Shown here: piece by piece, positions 15,758-24,450 of the stretch
How positions within the stretch are numbered: the stretch's first letter is position 1
Layout of the letters: every line of letters starts with the position of its first letter
Assembly (NCBI GenBank): GCA_051651625.1
Contig: JBOFSQ010000021.1
Coordinates: 19,253-83,252, forward strand
Length of the DNA stretch: 64,000 bases
From: JBOFSQ01 sp051651625
Lineage (GTDB): Bacteria; Planctomycetota; Planctomycetia; Pirellulales; Thermoguttaceae
Direction: 5' to 3'
The notes under the pieces: generated by a model
Told to the model about the DNA's origin: nothing
The model's input: only the letters and a program-made list of their open reading frames with translations
Databases searched by the model: none
Made by a program: the position numbers and the translations under genes

Positions 15758-18522
15758 TTCTTCTTCGCAGGCGTCTTCTTCGTTGCCGCTTTCTTCGCGG
15801 ACGCCTTCTTCGGCGTTGCTTTTTTCGTTGCCGCCTTTTTGGCGGGTACCTTCTTCGCGGCGGTTTTTGGTGTTGCGGTCTTCGCTCCGCGACGTGTGCC
15901 GCCGCGTGCTCCACCGCGACGCGGTGACGGCCCCGCAGCGGCTTTGATCGCCAACATGTCGAGGGCGAGTTCCTGCGTGAGTTCGTCGGGAGTCGATCCA
16001 CGCGGGAGCGTGACGTTCGTCACGCCATCGGTGATGTACATCCCGAAACGACCGTTCATCACCCGCACACTCTTGCCTGTGACTGGCGATTCGCCAAACT
16101 CTCTGACCGGCGGAGCAGCAGCACCACCCGCAGTGCGACGACCGTGCGTCTTCGGCTGCGCAAGAATGTGGATCGCTTCTTCAAGCGTCACCTCAAGCGG
16201 CGAAACACCTTCGGGAAGCGACCGCGTATCAGAACCACTTTTGACGTAAGGTCCGTAAGGGCCGTTCGATGCAAACACGTCGTCGCCCGATGTCGTCTTG
16301 CCGAGAAGACGCGGCAGCGACAACAACGCGAGTGCAACTTCGAGCGTCACCATTTCGGGCGTCATACCTTTTAGGAGCGATGCGTTTTGCGGCTTCACGC
16401 CATCGCCAGCAGTACCACGCTGAACATAAGGCCCGAAACGTCCATTCTTCAAGTAAACCGGTTGCTGCGTCGTCTCGCAAATGCCGAGCGGTTCGTCGCC
16501 GCGTTCCGATTGTTCAAGATAACGGAGAGCGACTTCGACTGTAAGCTCGTCCGGCGGGATGTTGTCGGGGAGACTCGCACGCCGCATTCCGTGCTGCAAA
16601 AACGCGCCGAACTTTCCGATCCGAACGTGAATCGGAATCTCGTCTTCACCCGCACCGACGTAGATTTGATTGACCTCGCGGGCGTCAATCGACTGGCGTT
16701 TGTTGTCGAGTTGAAATTTGAGTCCCGATTCCGTCTCTTCGCCGGGGCTTCCGCCTTCGCCGAAGTAAAACTGTCGCAGATAACCGACGTGCCCAAGTTC
16801 ACCGCGACTAATCGCGTCGAGTTGGTCTTCCATCTGCGCGGTGAAGTCGTAGTTGACGAGATCGGGGAGGTGGTCTTCGAGAAGCTGGCAAACGGCGATC
16901 CCGACCCACGTCGGCACCAGAGCAGAGTCTTTTTTGAAAACGTAGTTGCGAGCGACAATCGTCTCAATGATCGATGCGTAAGTGCTCGGACGCCCGATCC
17001 CTTTTTCTGTCATAACGCGGGTCAGCGACGCCTCCGAATACCGCGCAGGCGGCTTCGTCGTGTGCGACTTCGGGAGAAGTTCTTCACACGCAATCGCTTC
17101 ACCCACCGCAACTTTCGGCAGCACGACTTCGCGGTCGGCGAGTTCGGCATCGGGGTCGTCGGAGCCTTCGACGTAAGCACGCAAATAACCTGCAAACTCA
17201 ATCGTCTTGCCGCTGACGGTGAAACGTGCGTCGTCAACGGCGATAGTGATCGACGTTCGTTGTCCGCGTGCATCGACCATTTGACTCGCCACGGTGCGTT
17301 TCCAGATCAGTTCGTAGAGCCGCAACGCCTCCGGCGAAACCTTTCCGCGGAGCGATTCGGGCGTGGCGAACGTGCTTCCCGCTGGGCGAATCGCTTCGTG
17401 TGCCTCCTGCGCGTTTTTGACCTTCGTTGCGTAGACTCGCGGTGAGTCAGGAAGATATTCACGACCGTACTCGCGCTCAACGTGCGAACGCGCCGCCTTG
17501 AGTGCCTCTTGCGAGAGCGTCGTCGAGTCGGTTCGCATATAAGTAATGTAACCGTTTTCGTAGAGGTTCTGCGCAAGACTCATCGTCGTTCTCGAAGACA
17601 AACCAAGTTTGCGATTCGCCTCTTGCTGAAGCGTACTAGTTGTGAACGGCGGATACGGCTTCGTCGTGTACGGTTTGGCTTCGACGGCGGCGACTGTCGC
17701 TGGAGAAGTTACGCTGTGTTTTTGCAGCCGCGACGCCAGCGAGTTTGCGGCGTCTTCGTTCAAGATGAGAAGATTGCTGCCGGTCGGTTTTCCGGTTGCG
17801 GAGTCGAAGTCGCGGCCAGTCGGGATACGCAGTTCGCCGACGGAAACGAGCACCGCTTCGACCGAACGCTGTCCGGCGCGAAACTTTCCGAGGAGGTCCC
17901 AGTAGGTTGCGTTTCTGAACGCACAACGTTCGCGTTCACGCTCAACAATCAGACGAACCGCAACGCTCTGCACACGCCCCGCCGACAACTTCGGCTGAAT
18001 CTTGTACCACAAAAGCGGCGACACTTCGTAACCGTATAGGCGGTCGAGAATACGCCGCGCCTCTTGGGCCTGAACCAAGTCTTGATCAATCTTTCGAGGA
18101 TTTGCGAGTGCCTCTTCTATTGCCGTCTTCGTAATCTCGTGGAAGACAAGCCGATGCACCGGAACCATCGGACGCAGCACTTCGTAGAGGTGCCAGCTAA
18201 TCGATTCCCCTTCGCGGTCTTCGTCCGTCGCCAGATAGAGTGCGGTGGCCTGCTTGAGTTCGTTACGCAACTTTTGAATCTGGCGTTTCTTGTCGGTCGG
18301 GACAACGTAAACCGGTTCAAAGTTTTCGTAGACGTTCACGCCGAGACGCGCCCACGGTTCTTGCTTGATCGATTCGGGCAAGTCTTTGGCACTGCTTGGC
18401 AAGTCGCGGATGTGACCGACGCTCGCCTCAACAGTGTATCCACTCCCAAGAAACGCACCGATAGTACGCGCCTTGGCGGGAGACTCAACAATGACTAGAG
18501 CGCGTTCCTTTTTGGGAGGCAT
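15754..18522 (-). CDS. topA: DNA topoisomerase I with histone-like tail
   Basis: A 922-residue type IA topoisomerase that relaxes negative supercoils. The TOPRIM domain is at the N-terminus (LVIVESPAKARTIGAFLG; YLATDEDREGESISWHL). The active-site Tyr lies in GYITYMRTDSTTLSQ (about residue 330). After the catalytic core come repeated C-terminal modules of the type GRFGPYVQRG / GPYGPYVKSG / NGRFGMYITDG without zinc-finger cysteines. The last 40-odd residues are a Lys/Ala/Pro tail of KKxPAKK-like repeats, similar to histone H1 tails. No good Shine-Dalgarno sequence is seen. It heads a run with the small membrane protein gene. Confidence 0.96.
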   Translation of the reverse strand: MPPKKERALVIVESPAKARTIGAFLGSGYTVEASVGHIRDLPSSAKDLPESIKQEPWARLGVNVYENFEPVYVVPTDKKRQIQKLRNELKQATALYLATDEDREGESISWHLYEVLRPMVPVHRLVFHEITKTAIEEALANPRKIDQDLVQAQEARRILDRLYGYEVSPLLWYKIQPKLSAGRVQSVAVRLIVERERERCAFRNATYWDLLGKFRAGQRSVEAVLVSVGELRIPTGRDFDSATGKPTGSNLLILNEDAANSLASRLQKHSVTSPATVAAVEAKPYTTKPYPPFTTSTLQQEANRKLGLSSRTTMSLAQNLYENGYITYMRTDSTTLSQEALKAARSHVEREYGREYLPDSPRVYATKVKNAQEAHEAIRPAGSTFATPESLRGKVSPEALRLYELIWKRTVASQMVDARGQRTSITIAVDDARFTVSGKTIEFAGYLRAYVEGSDDPDAELADREVVLPKVAVGEAIACEELLPKSHTTKPPARYSEASLTRVMTEKGIGRPSTYASIIETIVARNYVFKKDSALVPTWVGIAVCQLLEDHLPDLVNYDFTAQMEDQLDAISRGELGHVGYLRQFYFGEGGSPGEETESGLKFQLDNKRQSIDAREVNQIYVGAGEDEIPIHVRIGKFGAFLQHGMRRASLPDNIPPDELTVEVALRYLEQSERGDEPLGICETTQQPVYLKNGRFGPYVQRGTAGDGVKPQNASLLKGMTPEMVTLEVALALLSLPRLLGKTTSGDDVFASNGPYGPYVKSGSDTRSLPEGVSPLEVTLEEAIHILAQPKTHGRRTAGGAAAPPVREFGESPVTGKSVRVMNGRFGMYITDGVTNVTLPRGSTPDELTQELALDMLAIKAAAGPSPRRGGARGGTRRGAKTATPKTAAKKVPAKKAATKKATPKKASAKKAATKKTPAKKK

Positions 18523-18915
18523 GAATGTGTGAGGGTGGTTAGTGGCTAGTGATTAGTCATTCTGCATAGGCGACGGGTAACGGGAGCTTGGTTGTTCACT
18601 GTTTGTGTGCAACGTCGTGGCACATTCCTAGTCGCGTAGCGACGGCCTTATTGTAGCCGAGGGCAAGACGTACTCGTCGCTGCCCTCGGTTTGTGGCCCA
18701 AAACAAAATGAAGTCGCGTAGCGACGACCTTATTCCGAATCAACAAACGATAACGCTTTCGATACGTTCAGATAAGGCCGCTCCTACGGAGCTACGAATT
18801 CTGGGGTGAACGCCACCCAAGGCTGCGCGGAATACCGCTTGCCTTGGGCTACAATAAGGTCGCCGCTACGCGGCTAGGAAATGAAATCGCAAACTTTTCA
18901 TGAACAGTTACACGT
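18523..18915. repeat. Gene-free repeat region
   Basis: No gene is seen. From about 18620 to 18895 it holds inverted copies of GTCGCGTAGCGACGGCCTTA-like and TGTAGCCGAGGGCAAG-like units; the distal part, CTTGCCTTGGGCTACAATA, is the inverse of the proximal one. These are short interspersed palindromes of a kind different from the other families in this window. Confidence 0.7.
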
Positions 18916-20601
18916 CTACTCCGTCGCTTGCTGCGACGCGGCGACTTTCGCCATCAGTTTGATGTAACCGGCGACGAGTTTCCCCGAAATGCGGAAGTCG
19001 AACTTCTGCGTGCGGCCTTCGATTGTTTGACTGCCGACCATTTTGCCGCCGTCGCCGAGGTTCGCAAACCAGTTCAAGATCGACGACAACGTTTCGTCTT
19101 CGGTCTTGATTTCAAACGACGCGAGAAACTTGCCGAAGACGCCGCAATCGGAAACGAACGACGGATTCGGGAGTGCGATTGGCGTCTTGGAATCGGCGAT
19201 GGCTTTGGCGAGTTTGTCGGCGACTTTGCCGTCGATACCAGCCGCGAAACAGACCGACTTCGCGTCAACGCCAACGATCACGTCGATTTTCTTGGCGAGG
19301 ATCGCAGCGGGAATACCAGCGTCTCCGGCACCGCCGATCTTGCTTATCGGGAGCGAGAACCGGACTGTCTTGTAATCACCAAGGGGTTCGCCTTCGACCG
19401 TGATCGCGTCGCGGACCGCTTGTGACATTTCGGTATCGGCCTTGACCTTCGATGCGATTTCGCGGATCGCTTTGAGAAGTGCGTCGCTCTTGGCGACAGT
19501 CATTGCGCCGAACGCGGTGCCTTCGGCGTCCCACGTCATGGCAGAGAAGAGCACATCTTGGTCGAGCGTTGCAAGAATGGTTCCCGAAACGAGTTCGAGC
19601 GTTGTCGCCATCATTGCGGCGTTTTCGTCTTCAGAGTCTTCAAACGTCTCTTGTATCGAGGCGAAGACCGTGCTCATCTGTTCTTTGTATGTCTCCCGCT
19701 GGCTGGGGAGGATTGGCGAGACGCTGCACATCGCGGCGATTGAGTTTTGCGGTTTGAAGAATCCGCCGAACGGAATCTTCGCATCCTTGGCGATGTTTAG
19801 AGCCTTTTCCATCTCGCTTCCGGCGCGGGTTTCCATAGAGCCGCCGACGGAGAAGTCGCCATTTGCGGGGTCGAGCGTGAGCGTGATGACTCCGTTTGAA
19901 ATCCCTTCAAAGAGCGTGTCGAGAGCAACATTGATCTGGTCAAAGGAACTGGAGAGGTCGGGGCCTCCCTCGGCCTGCTGCATCATTACCATCATCTGGA
20001 TCGGTGCGAGGAGGAGGTCAACTTCTTCGCGTGTGACTTGGTCGAGGTCAAACGAGAATGCGATGGTTGCTTTGTTTGGAACGGCGAGCAGTTTCGCGGG
20101 GTCGCTGGGGAGTTTGTCTTCGTAGACGGCGAGCGTGGCACGCAGCCACTTGTCTTTGGCGATGAGGGAAATTGCACCGACCGGCGTCGTGATTTCGTAA
20201 CGTCCGGGGGCGGTTTTCTTGGCCGTCACCTGCATCGGCATCGCTTGGACACTCGACATCAACATCTCGGCGATGATCGCCGGGTCTTCGGCGGGAACAA
20301 AGATCATCGGCACTGGCGAGCTATCGACAAACGCGATAGCAAAACCGATTGGGCGAGTAGAGTCGATCCACGGGGCCGATTTGACTCCTTCTTGAATTTT
20401 GCTGAACTCTTCGGCGAGTCCAGCGAGTTCGGCGACTTTGGCCGCGCCTTTGACGGCGTTGTCAATCGACGAAACCGCCACAGTGAAGGCGGGTTTGCAC
20501 TCTTCTGCGGAGGCTGTCAGCAGCGACGTTGCGGCAAAACTCACCGCAAACACAGCCGCGAGGCACCATGTCATCACACTACGTTGGGTCGAAACTTTCA
20601 T
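18916..20601 (-). CDS. Large secreted hypothetical protein
   Basis: A 561-residue protein with a Sec signal peptide (TWCLAAVFAVSFAATSLLTASA). The mature part is alternately alpha and beta, with recurring blocks that end in short Met- and Ala-rich helices (LAPIQMMVMMQQAEGGPD) and several Gly-hydrophobic strands. It contains no catalytic motif I recognise. In overall character it resembles the secreted protein at 48664-49860, and the two may be distant paralogues. An AAGGAG site precedes the ATG. The gene is flanked on both sides by repeats and seems monocistronic. Confidence 0.75.
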   Translation of the reverse strand: MKVSTQRSVMTWCLAAVFAVSFAATSLLTASAEECKPAFTVAVSSIDNAVKGAAKVAELAGLAEEFSKIQEGVKSAPWIDSTRPIGFAIAFVDSSPVPMIFVPAEDPAIIAEMLMSSVQAMPMQVTAKKTAPGRYEITTPVGAISLIAKDKWLRATLAVYEDKLPSDPAKLLAVPNKATIAFSFDLDQVTREEVDLLLAPIQMMVMMQQAEGGPDLSSSFDQINVALDTLFEGISNGVITLTLDPANGDFSVGGSMETRAGSEMEKALNIAKDAKIPFGGFFKPQNSIAAMCSVSPILPSQRETYKEQMSTVFASIQETFEDSEDENAAMMATTLELVSGTILATLDQDVLFSAMTWDAEGTAFGAMTVAKSDALLKAIREIASKVKADTEMSQAVRDAITVEGEPLGDYKTVRFSLPISKIGGAGDAGIPAAILAKKIDVIVGVDAKSVCFAAGIDGKVADKLAKAIADSKTPIALPNPSFVSDCGVFGKFLASFEIKTEDETLSSILNWFANLGDGGKMVGSQTIEGRTQKFDFRISGKLVAGYIKLMAKVAASQQATE

Positions 20602-20960
20602 TGTTCTTTCTCCTTAAACTTTGTCCAATGTTACCCTGAAACTCAAACTCAGACGCCCTGCTATTGTAAACCAGTGCGCCCAGACCGCAAGACGGGGGAG
20701 AGGAGAGACGCCGCCCATCAGTCCGCTAACAAGTTTCCCGTTCCCCCGATTTGCGGTTTCGGGCGTAGTAGTTTTGTCGCGTATTGTGTAAGCGGTTAGG
20801 AATTTAACCACAGAGGCACGGAGAGGAGGAGAATCTCTCCGTGTTCTCCGTGCCTCTGTGGTGCAAAAAAGAACCGCTCACAAGCGATGCGGAAATGAAA
20901 GACGAAAATCTTGGTTAGAAAACCAATACGCCGTGAAACTTGTTAGCGGACTGCCGCCCA
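20602..20960. repeat. Gene-free region with nested inverted repeats
   Basis: No gene. A 17-bp inverted repeat, GTCCGCTAACAAGTTTC at 20721-20737 and its complement at 20935-20951, brackets about 200 bp. Inside lies a hairpin (about 20807-20877) with arms ACCACAGAGGCACGGAGAG and CTCCGTGCCTCTGTGGT followed by AAAAAAGAACC, a member of the GGCACGAAG-like repeat class. It separates the RND gene from the secreted-protein gene. Confidence 0.75.
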
Positions 20961-23900
20961 TCACGCAATCTGCGGTTTCCCCACGAGCCAGCGTACTACG
21001 TTTTGCAAATCAATCGTGAGACAAAACGCTATCGGGACAATCACAAGCGTAAATAGCGTAGAACAGAGAAGTCCGCCGACGATGACGCTGCCGAGTCCTT
21101 TGTAGAGTTCGCTCCCCGCGCCAGGAGCAAGAACAAGCGGCACCATCCCGAACACACTCGTCAGCGTCGTCATCATAATCGGACGAAGCCGTGTCCGAAC
21201 CGCTTCGTGAACCGCAAGACGATAACCAAGTTTTTCACCCGTAACGCCAATCGCAGAGTCAACATCCGCCGTACCGTTCATCAAGTTGAGTGTTTGGTGA
21301 ATAAGCAAGATCGCGTTGTTGACGACAATCCCGATCAAGATGATAAATCCGAGCATCGTCAGCGTGTCAAGCTGCTGCGACGGAACCGCGCCGTGAACCA
21401 TTGCCAGCCCGACAAATCCGCCAACCATCGCAAACGGTACACTGAAAAGAATCACGAGCGGATACAAATAGTTCTCGAATAACGCAGACATCAGCAGGTA
21501 CGTTATCAAAAGCGACAAGAAGAAACGACTCGTGAGGAGACTCACCAGCGACTCTGCGTTCCAACCGTCCCAGCGTCCCATCATCGCCGCACGAGTCTGC
21601 GAGAGTTTGTCGGCACTTCCAGTGAGATTGATTCTGATGTCGCTCGAAAGTTCGCCGTCGCGGCGGCACTCGTCAACGATTTCGAGAATACGAGCCTGCG
21701 CCGTCTCCAGCGCAACGTCGCGCGGCGGATTGACCATAAGTTGAATCGCACGCTCCTGCTCGACACGACGAATCGTCTGCGACGCACTCGCCTTGCGAAA
21801 CGACGCCAGTTGATCAAGCGGAACCATCGCCGCCGACGTTACGTTGTCGCGTACCGCCAGCGGGAGCGACTCGATTTGTTCAGGCGTAATCGGCAAATCG
21901 GGGTCGCGGATAAGTATGAGATCGATGTTGTCGCCTTCAAAGTCGAAGTCGCCGCATTGTACGCCGTCGATAAGCGCACGCGACGCCGTTGCCACGTTCG
22001 ACACCGTTAGAGACAAATCTTTCGCACGAACTTGGTCAACAACAAGTTGCCGTTCCGGGCCGCTGATGTTGTAATTGGACGGGTCACTCGAAACGCCCGC
22101 ACGCGAAAACTCCGCCACGAGACGCGATTCAATCGTCTCGGTCGCCTCGCGGAGCCGCGTCATGTCGTTACCAACGACTTCGATCTGAACAGCGTTTCCA
22201 CCGCCGCGCCGACCGCCGAAAAGTCCCTGCTGTCGCGCCATACCAGAACAGCCGGGGATCGTGTTCATAACATTGTTGAGAACAATCTCAAGCGGGCTGA
22301 CTAACTCGTCGTCTTTACTCGTCGCCACAATGAATACGCCCTGCGCACGCATCACCATGAAAAAGTCTCGCAGCGGCGGAACGCACGCTATTGTCTGCCC
22401 ATTTCGGCTATCGACAACGCTACCAAGCGCAGAGGCCGCATCGACATTCTCCGCCTCCCAGTATGGTCGCAGCTTCTCTTCGATACGGCGAGCGATGGTC
22501 GTGTTCTGCCGCATCGAATACGCGGGCGGAACGAGCATCGACGCAAAGAGGCCGTTCTTGTTTCCGTTCGGCAGATAACTGGCTGGCGGCATAAGTGCGA
22601 TACTGCCAAACACCGCAGCCAGCGACACAACCGCCATCACCAAAACGCGAACAACAAAACCACTCATGCTCTTGACCGTGAGTACATCGAGCACGACAAG
22701 AAAGAACGATGTCATCCACTTGAAGAGCGGGACGAGTCCAAACGCCGACTTCAAAAAACGTCGGCGCGTACTCACTTCGTTTCGCGGTTTTTGTTTGCGA
22801 AAGAGAATGTTCGCCGCCGCCGGAATGACGGTAATCGCAACCAGCATCGAAAGCAGTACCGCCGCGCAGATCGCAAGTGCGATGTCGTAGAAAAGTTGTC
22901 CCGATTCTTCGCGGATTGTGAGAACCGGCGCAAAGACCGCGACCGTCGTCAGCGTCGAGGCGAGAACCGCGCCCCAAACCTCTCGCGTCGCATCGCACGA
23001 CGCCTCAAACGGCGTCTTCCCCAAATGCAAGTGACGGTCGATGTTTTCCAGAACGACAATCGCGTTGTCAACGACCATCCCGACCGCGAAGCAAAGCCCC
23101 GTGAGCGAGATGACGTTGACGTTTCGCCCAGTGACGTACATCACCATAAAAGTTCCGACGAGCGAGATCGGAATCGTGATTGCAATGATGAGCGTCGGTC
23201 GCGTACTCCGCAAGAAACACAGGAGCACCAAAACCGCAAGGAGGCCGCCGCTGTACATATTTTGCTGAACGACGGCGATGGCGGCGTTGATGTACGTCGA
23301 GTCGTCGTATACCATTCGCACTTTGAGTCCGTGACGGTCGTTGCGATACATTGTGAGCAGCCCGCCCGGTTCTTGAATTTCGGCGAGCACTTTTTTCACA
23401 CCTTGCATCACGCGGAGAACGTTTGCACCGGAGTCGCGCCGAAAGACAATCGACATCGTGGACTCGCCGCGACTCCGATTGAACGCAACTTTCTTGGCGA
23501 GAACAAGATGAACAGTGGCGAGGTCGCTGACGCGGATCGCTGCGCCGTCGCGGTAACGCACAATCGTATTGCGAATCGGTTCGAGTGCGTCGAATCGTCC
23601 GGTGACGCGGAAGCGGATGTCTTGGCGCGAGTTGGTCATATCGCCTGCGGACTCGTTGAGGTTGTCGGCGGCGATAGCTTGACGCAACTCGTCGATGGTG
23701 ACGCCGTTTTGAGCGAGCGCAACTGGATCGAAACGTACTTGAACTTCGTGCGCCCGCCCGCCGAACATGTCTACTTGCGCAACTCCTTCGATCCGTTCGA
23801 GTAGCGGTTTGAGGTAGCGGTCGGCGTAGTCGTAGAACTCGGCGACATCGAACTGCGGGTCGGTTGCGGAGAGGATCGCGTAACCGATTGCTTCGTCGGT

Positions 23901-24299
23901 CTGCGCGCTGGCGGCGCGGATGATCGGGCGGTCAACGTCGTCGGGATAGTTTGGGACTTCGCCGAGTCGGTTTGAAGTCTCTTGCAGTGCCCGCGTCATG
24001 TCGTAACCGACGTTGAACTCCAGCGAAATTTCGGATCGACCGAGCGAAGCGACGCTCGTCATTTTGTAGAGACCTTGGAGCGTCTTGAGTTTTTTCTCTT
24101 GCTCCATGATGATCGATTTCTCGACCTCTTCCGGCGAACGACCGACCCAATTTGTCGTGACAGAAATCTGTGGCCGGTCGATGTCGGGCGTCATCTGAAT
24201 CGGAATCGACGCAAGCGCAAGGACGCCAAACAGAATGATGAGCAGCACCCCAACACTCACCTTGACCGGATTCGTAATCGCAAAACGGATGATGTCCAT
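20961..24299 (-). CDS. RND efflux transporter permease
   Basis: A 1112-residue inner-membrane resistance-nodulation-division pump (AcrB type) driven by protons. The N-terminus MDIIRFAITNPVKVSVGVLL with PIQMTPDIDRPQISV is typical. In TM4 the relay shows GMVVDNAIVVLENIDRHL, where the second Asp of AcrB (DD) is Asn. A second set of six membrane helices lies in the C-terminal half (GFIILIGIVVNNAILLIHQ). The start MDIIRF was preferred over a frame that translates the upstream TAGACC repeat. The membrane fusion protein is encoded just upstream; no TolC-type gene is near. The substrate is unknown. Confidence 0.93.
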   Translation of the reverse strand: MDIIRFAITNPVKVSVGVLLIILFGVLALASIPIQMTPDIDRPQISVTTNWVGRSPEEVEKSIIMEQEKKLKTLQGLYKMTSVASLGRSEISLEFNVGYDMTRALQETSNRLGEVPNYPDDVDRPIIRAASAQTDEAIGYAILSATDPQFDVAEFYDYADRYLKPLLERIEGVAQVDMFGGRAHEVQVRFDPVALAQNGVTIDELRQAIAADNLNESAGDMTNSRQDIRFRVTGRFDALEPIRNTIVRYRDGAAIRVSDLATVHLVLAKKVAFNRSRGESTMSIVFRRDSGANVLRVMQGVKKVLAEIQEPGGLLTMYRNDRHGLKVRMVYDDSTYINAAIAVVQQNMYSGGLLAVLVLLCFLRSTRPTLIIAITIPISLVGTFMVMYVTGRNVNVISLTGLCFAVGMVVDNAIVVLENIDRHLHLGKTPFEASCDATREVWGAVLASTLTTVAVFAPVLTIREESGQLFYDIALAICAAVLLSMLVAITVIPAAANILFRKQKPRNEVSTRRRFLKSAFGLVPLFKWMTSFFLVVLDVLTVKSMSGFVVRVLVMAVVSLAAVFGSIALMPPASYLPNGNKNGLFASMLVPPAYSMRQNTTIARRIEEKLRPYWEAENVDAASALGSVVDSRNGQTIACVPPLRDFFMVMRAQGVFIVATSKDDELVSPLEIVLNNVMNTIPGCSGMARQQGLFGGRRGGGNAVQIEVVGNDMTRLREATETIESRLVAEFSRAGVSSDPSNYNISGPERQLVVDQVRAKDLSLTVSNVATASRALIDGVQCGDFDFEGDNIDLILIRDPDLPITPEQIESLPLAVRDNVTSAAMVPLDQLASFRKASASQTIRRVEQERAIQLMVNPPRDVALETAQARILEIVDECRRDGELSSDIRINLTGSADKLSQTRAAMMGRWDGWNAESLVSLLTSRFFLSLLITYLLMSALFENYLYPLVILFSVPFAMVGGFVGLAMVHGAVPSQQLDTLTMLGFIILIGIVVNNAILLIHQTLNLMNGTADVDSAIGVTGEKLGYRLAVHEAVRTRLRPIMMTTLTSVFGMVPLVLAPGAGSELYKGLGSVIVGGLLCSTLFTLVIVPIAFCLTIDLQNVVRWLVGKPQIA

Positions 24300-24347
24300 A
24301 CAATAAACCTCGTGGGACAGAGACAATTCCACGGCGCATTGTACAGA

Positions 24348-24450
24348 GTAGTTCAGGTTCGGCATAGCCGAACCCTCCATTTTTCATACGCCGCAGGAGG
24401 GTTCGGCTATGCCGAACCGCTGTGCGGGTGCAAGTTTCCGAACAGGTCTA
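24348..24450 (-). repeat. TAGACC repeat, copy 3
   Basis: Minus orientation. It begins with TAG, which is the stop codon of the adaptor gene, then ACCTGTTCGGAAAC, GCACCCGCAC, the nested palindrome, and a CCGAACCTGAACTAC end. It lies between the adaptor and the RND permease genes of the same unit. Confidence 0.88.

Noticed and set aside
18523..18915. tRNA or small RNA gene in the gap behind topA
   Set aside because: No cloverleaf or TTC-loop pattern; the structure is explained by inverted interspersed repeats.
20961..24299. Loss of function of the RND pump because of Asp-Asn in TM4
   Set aside because: GMVVDNAIVVLENI is a common natural variant in RND permeases; one relay Asp is kept.
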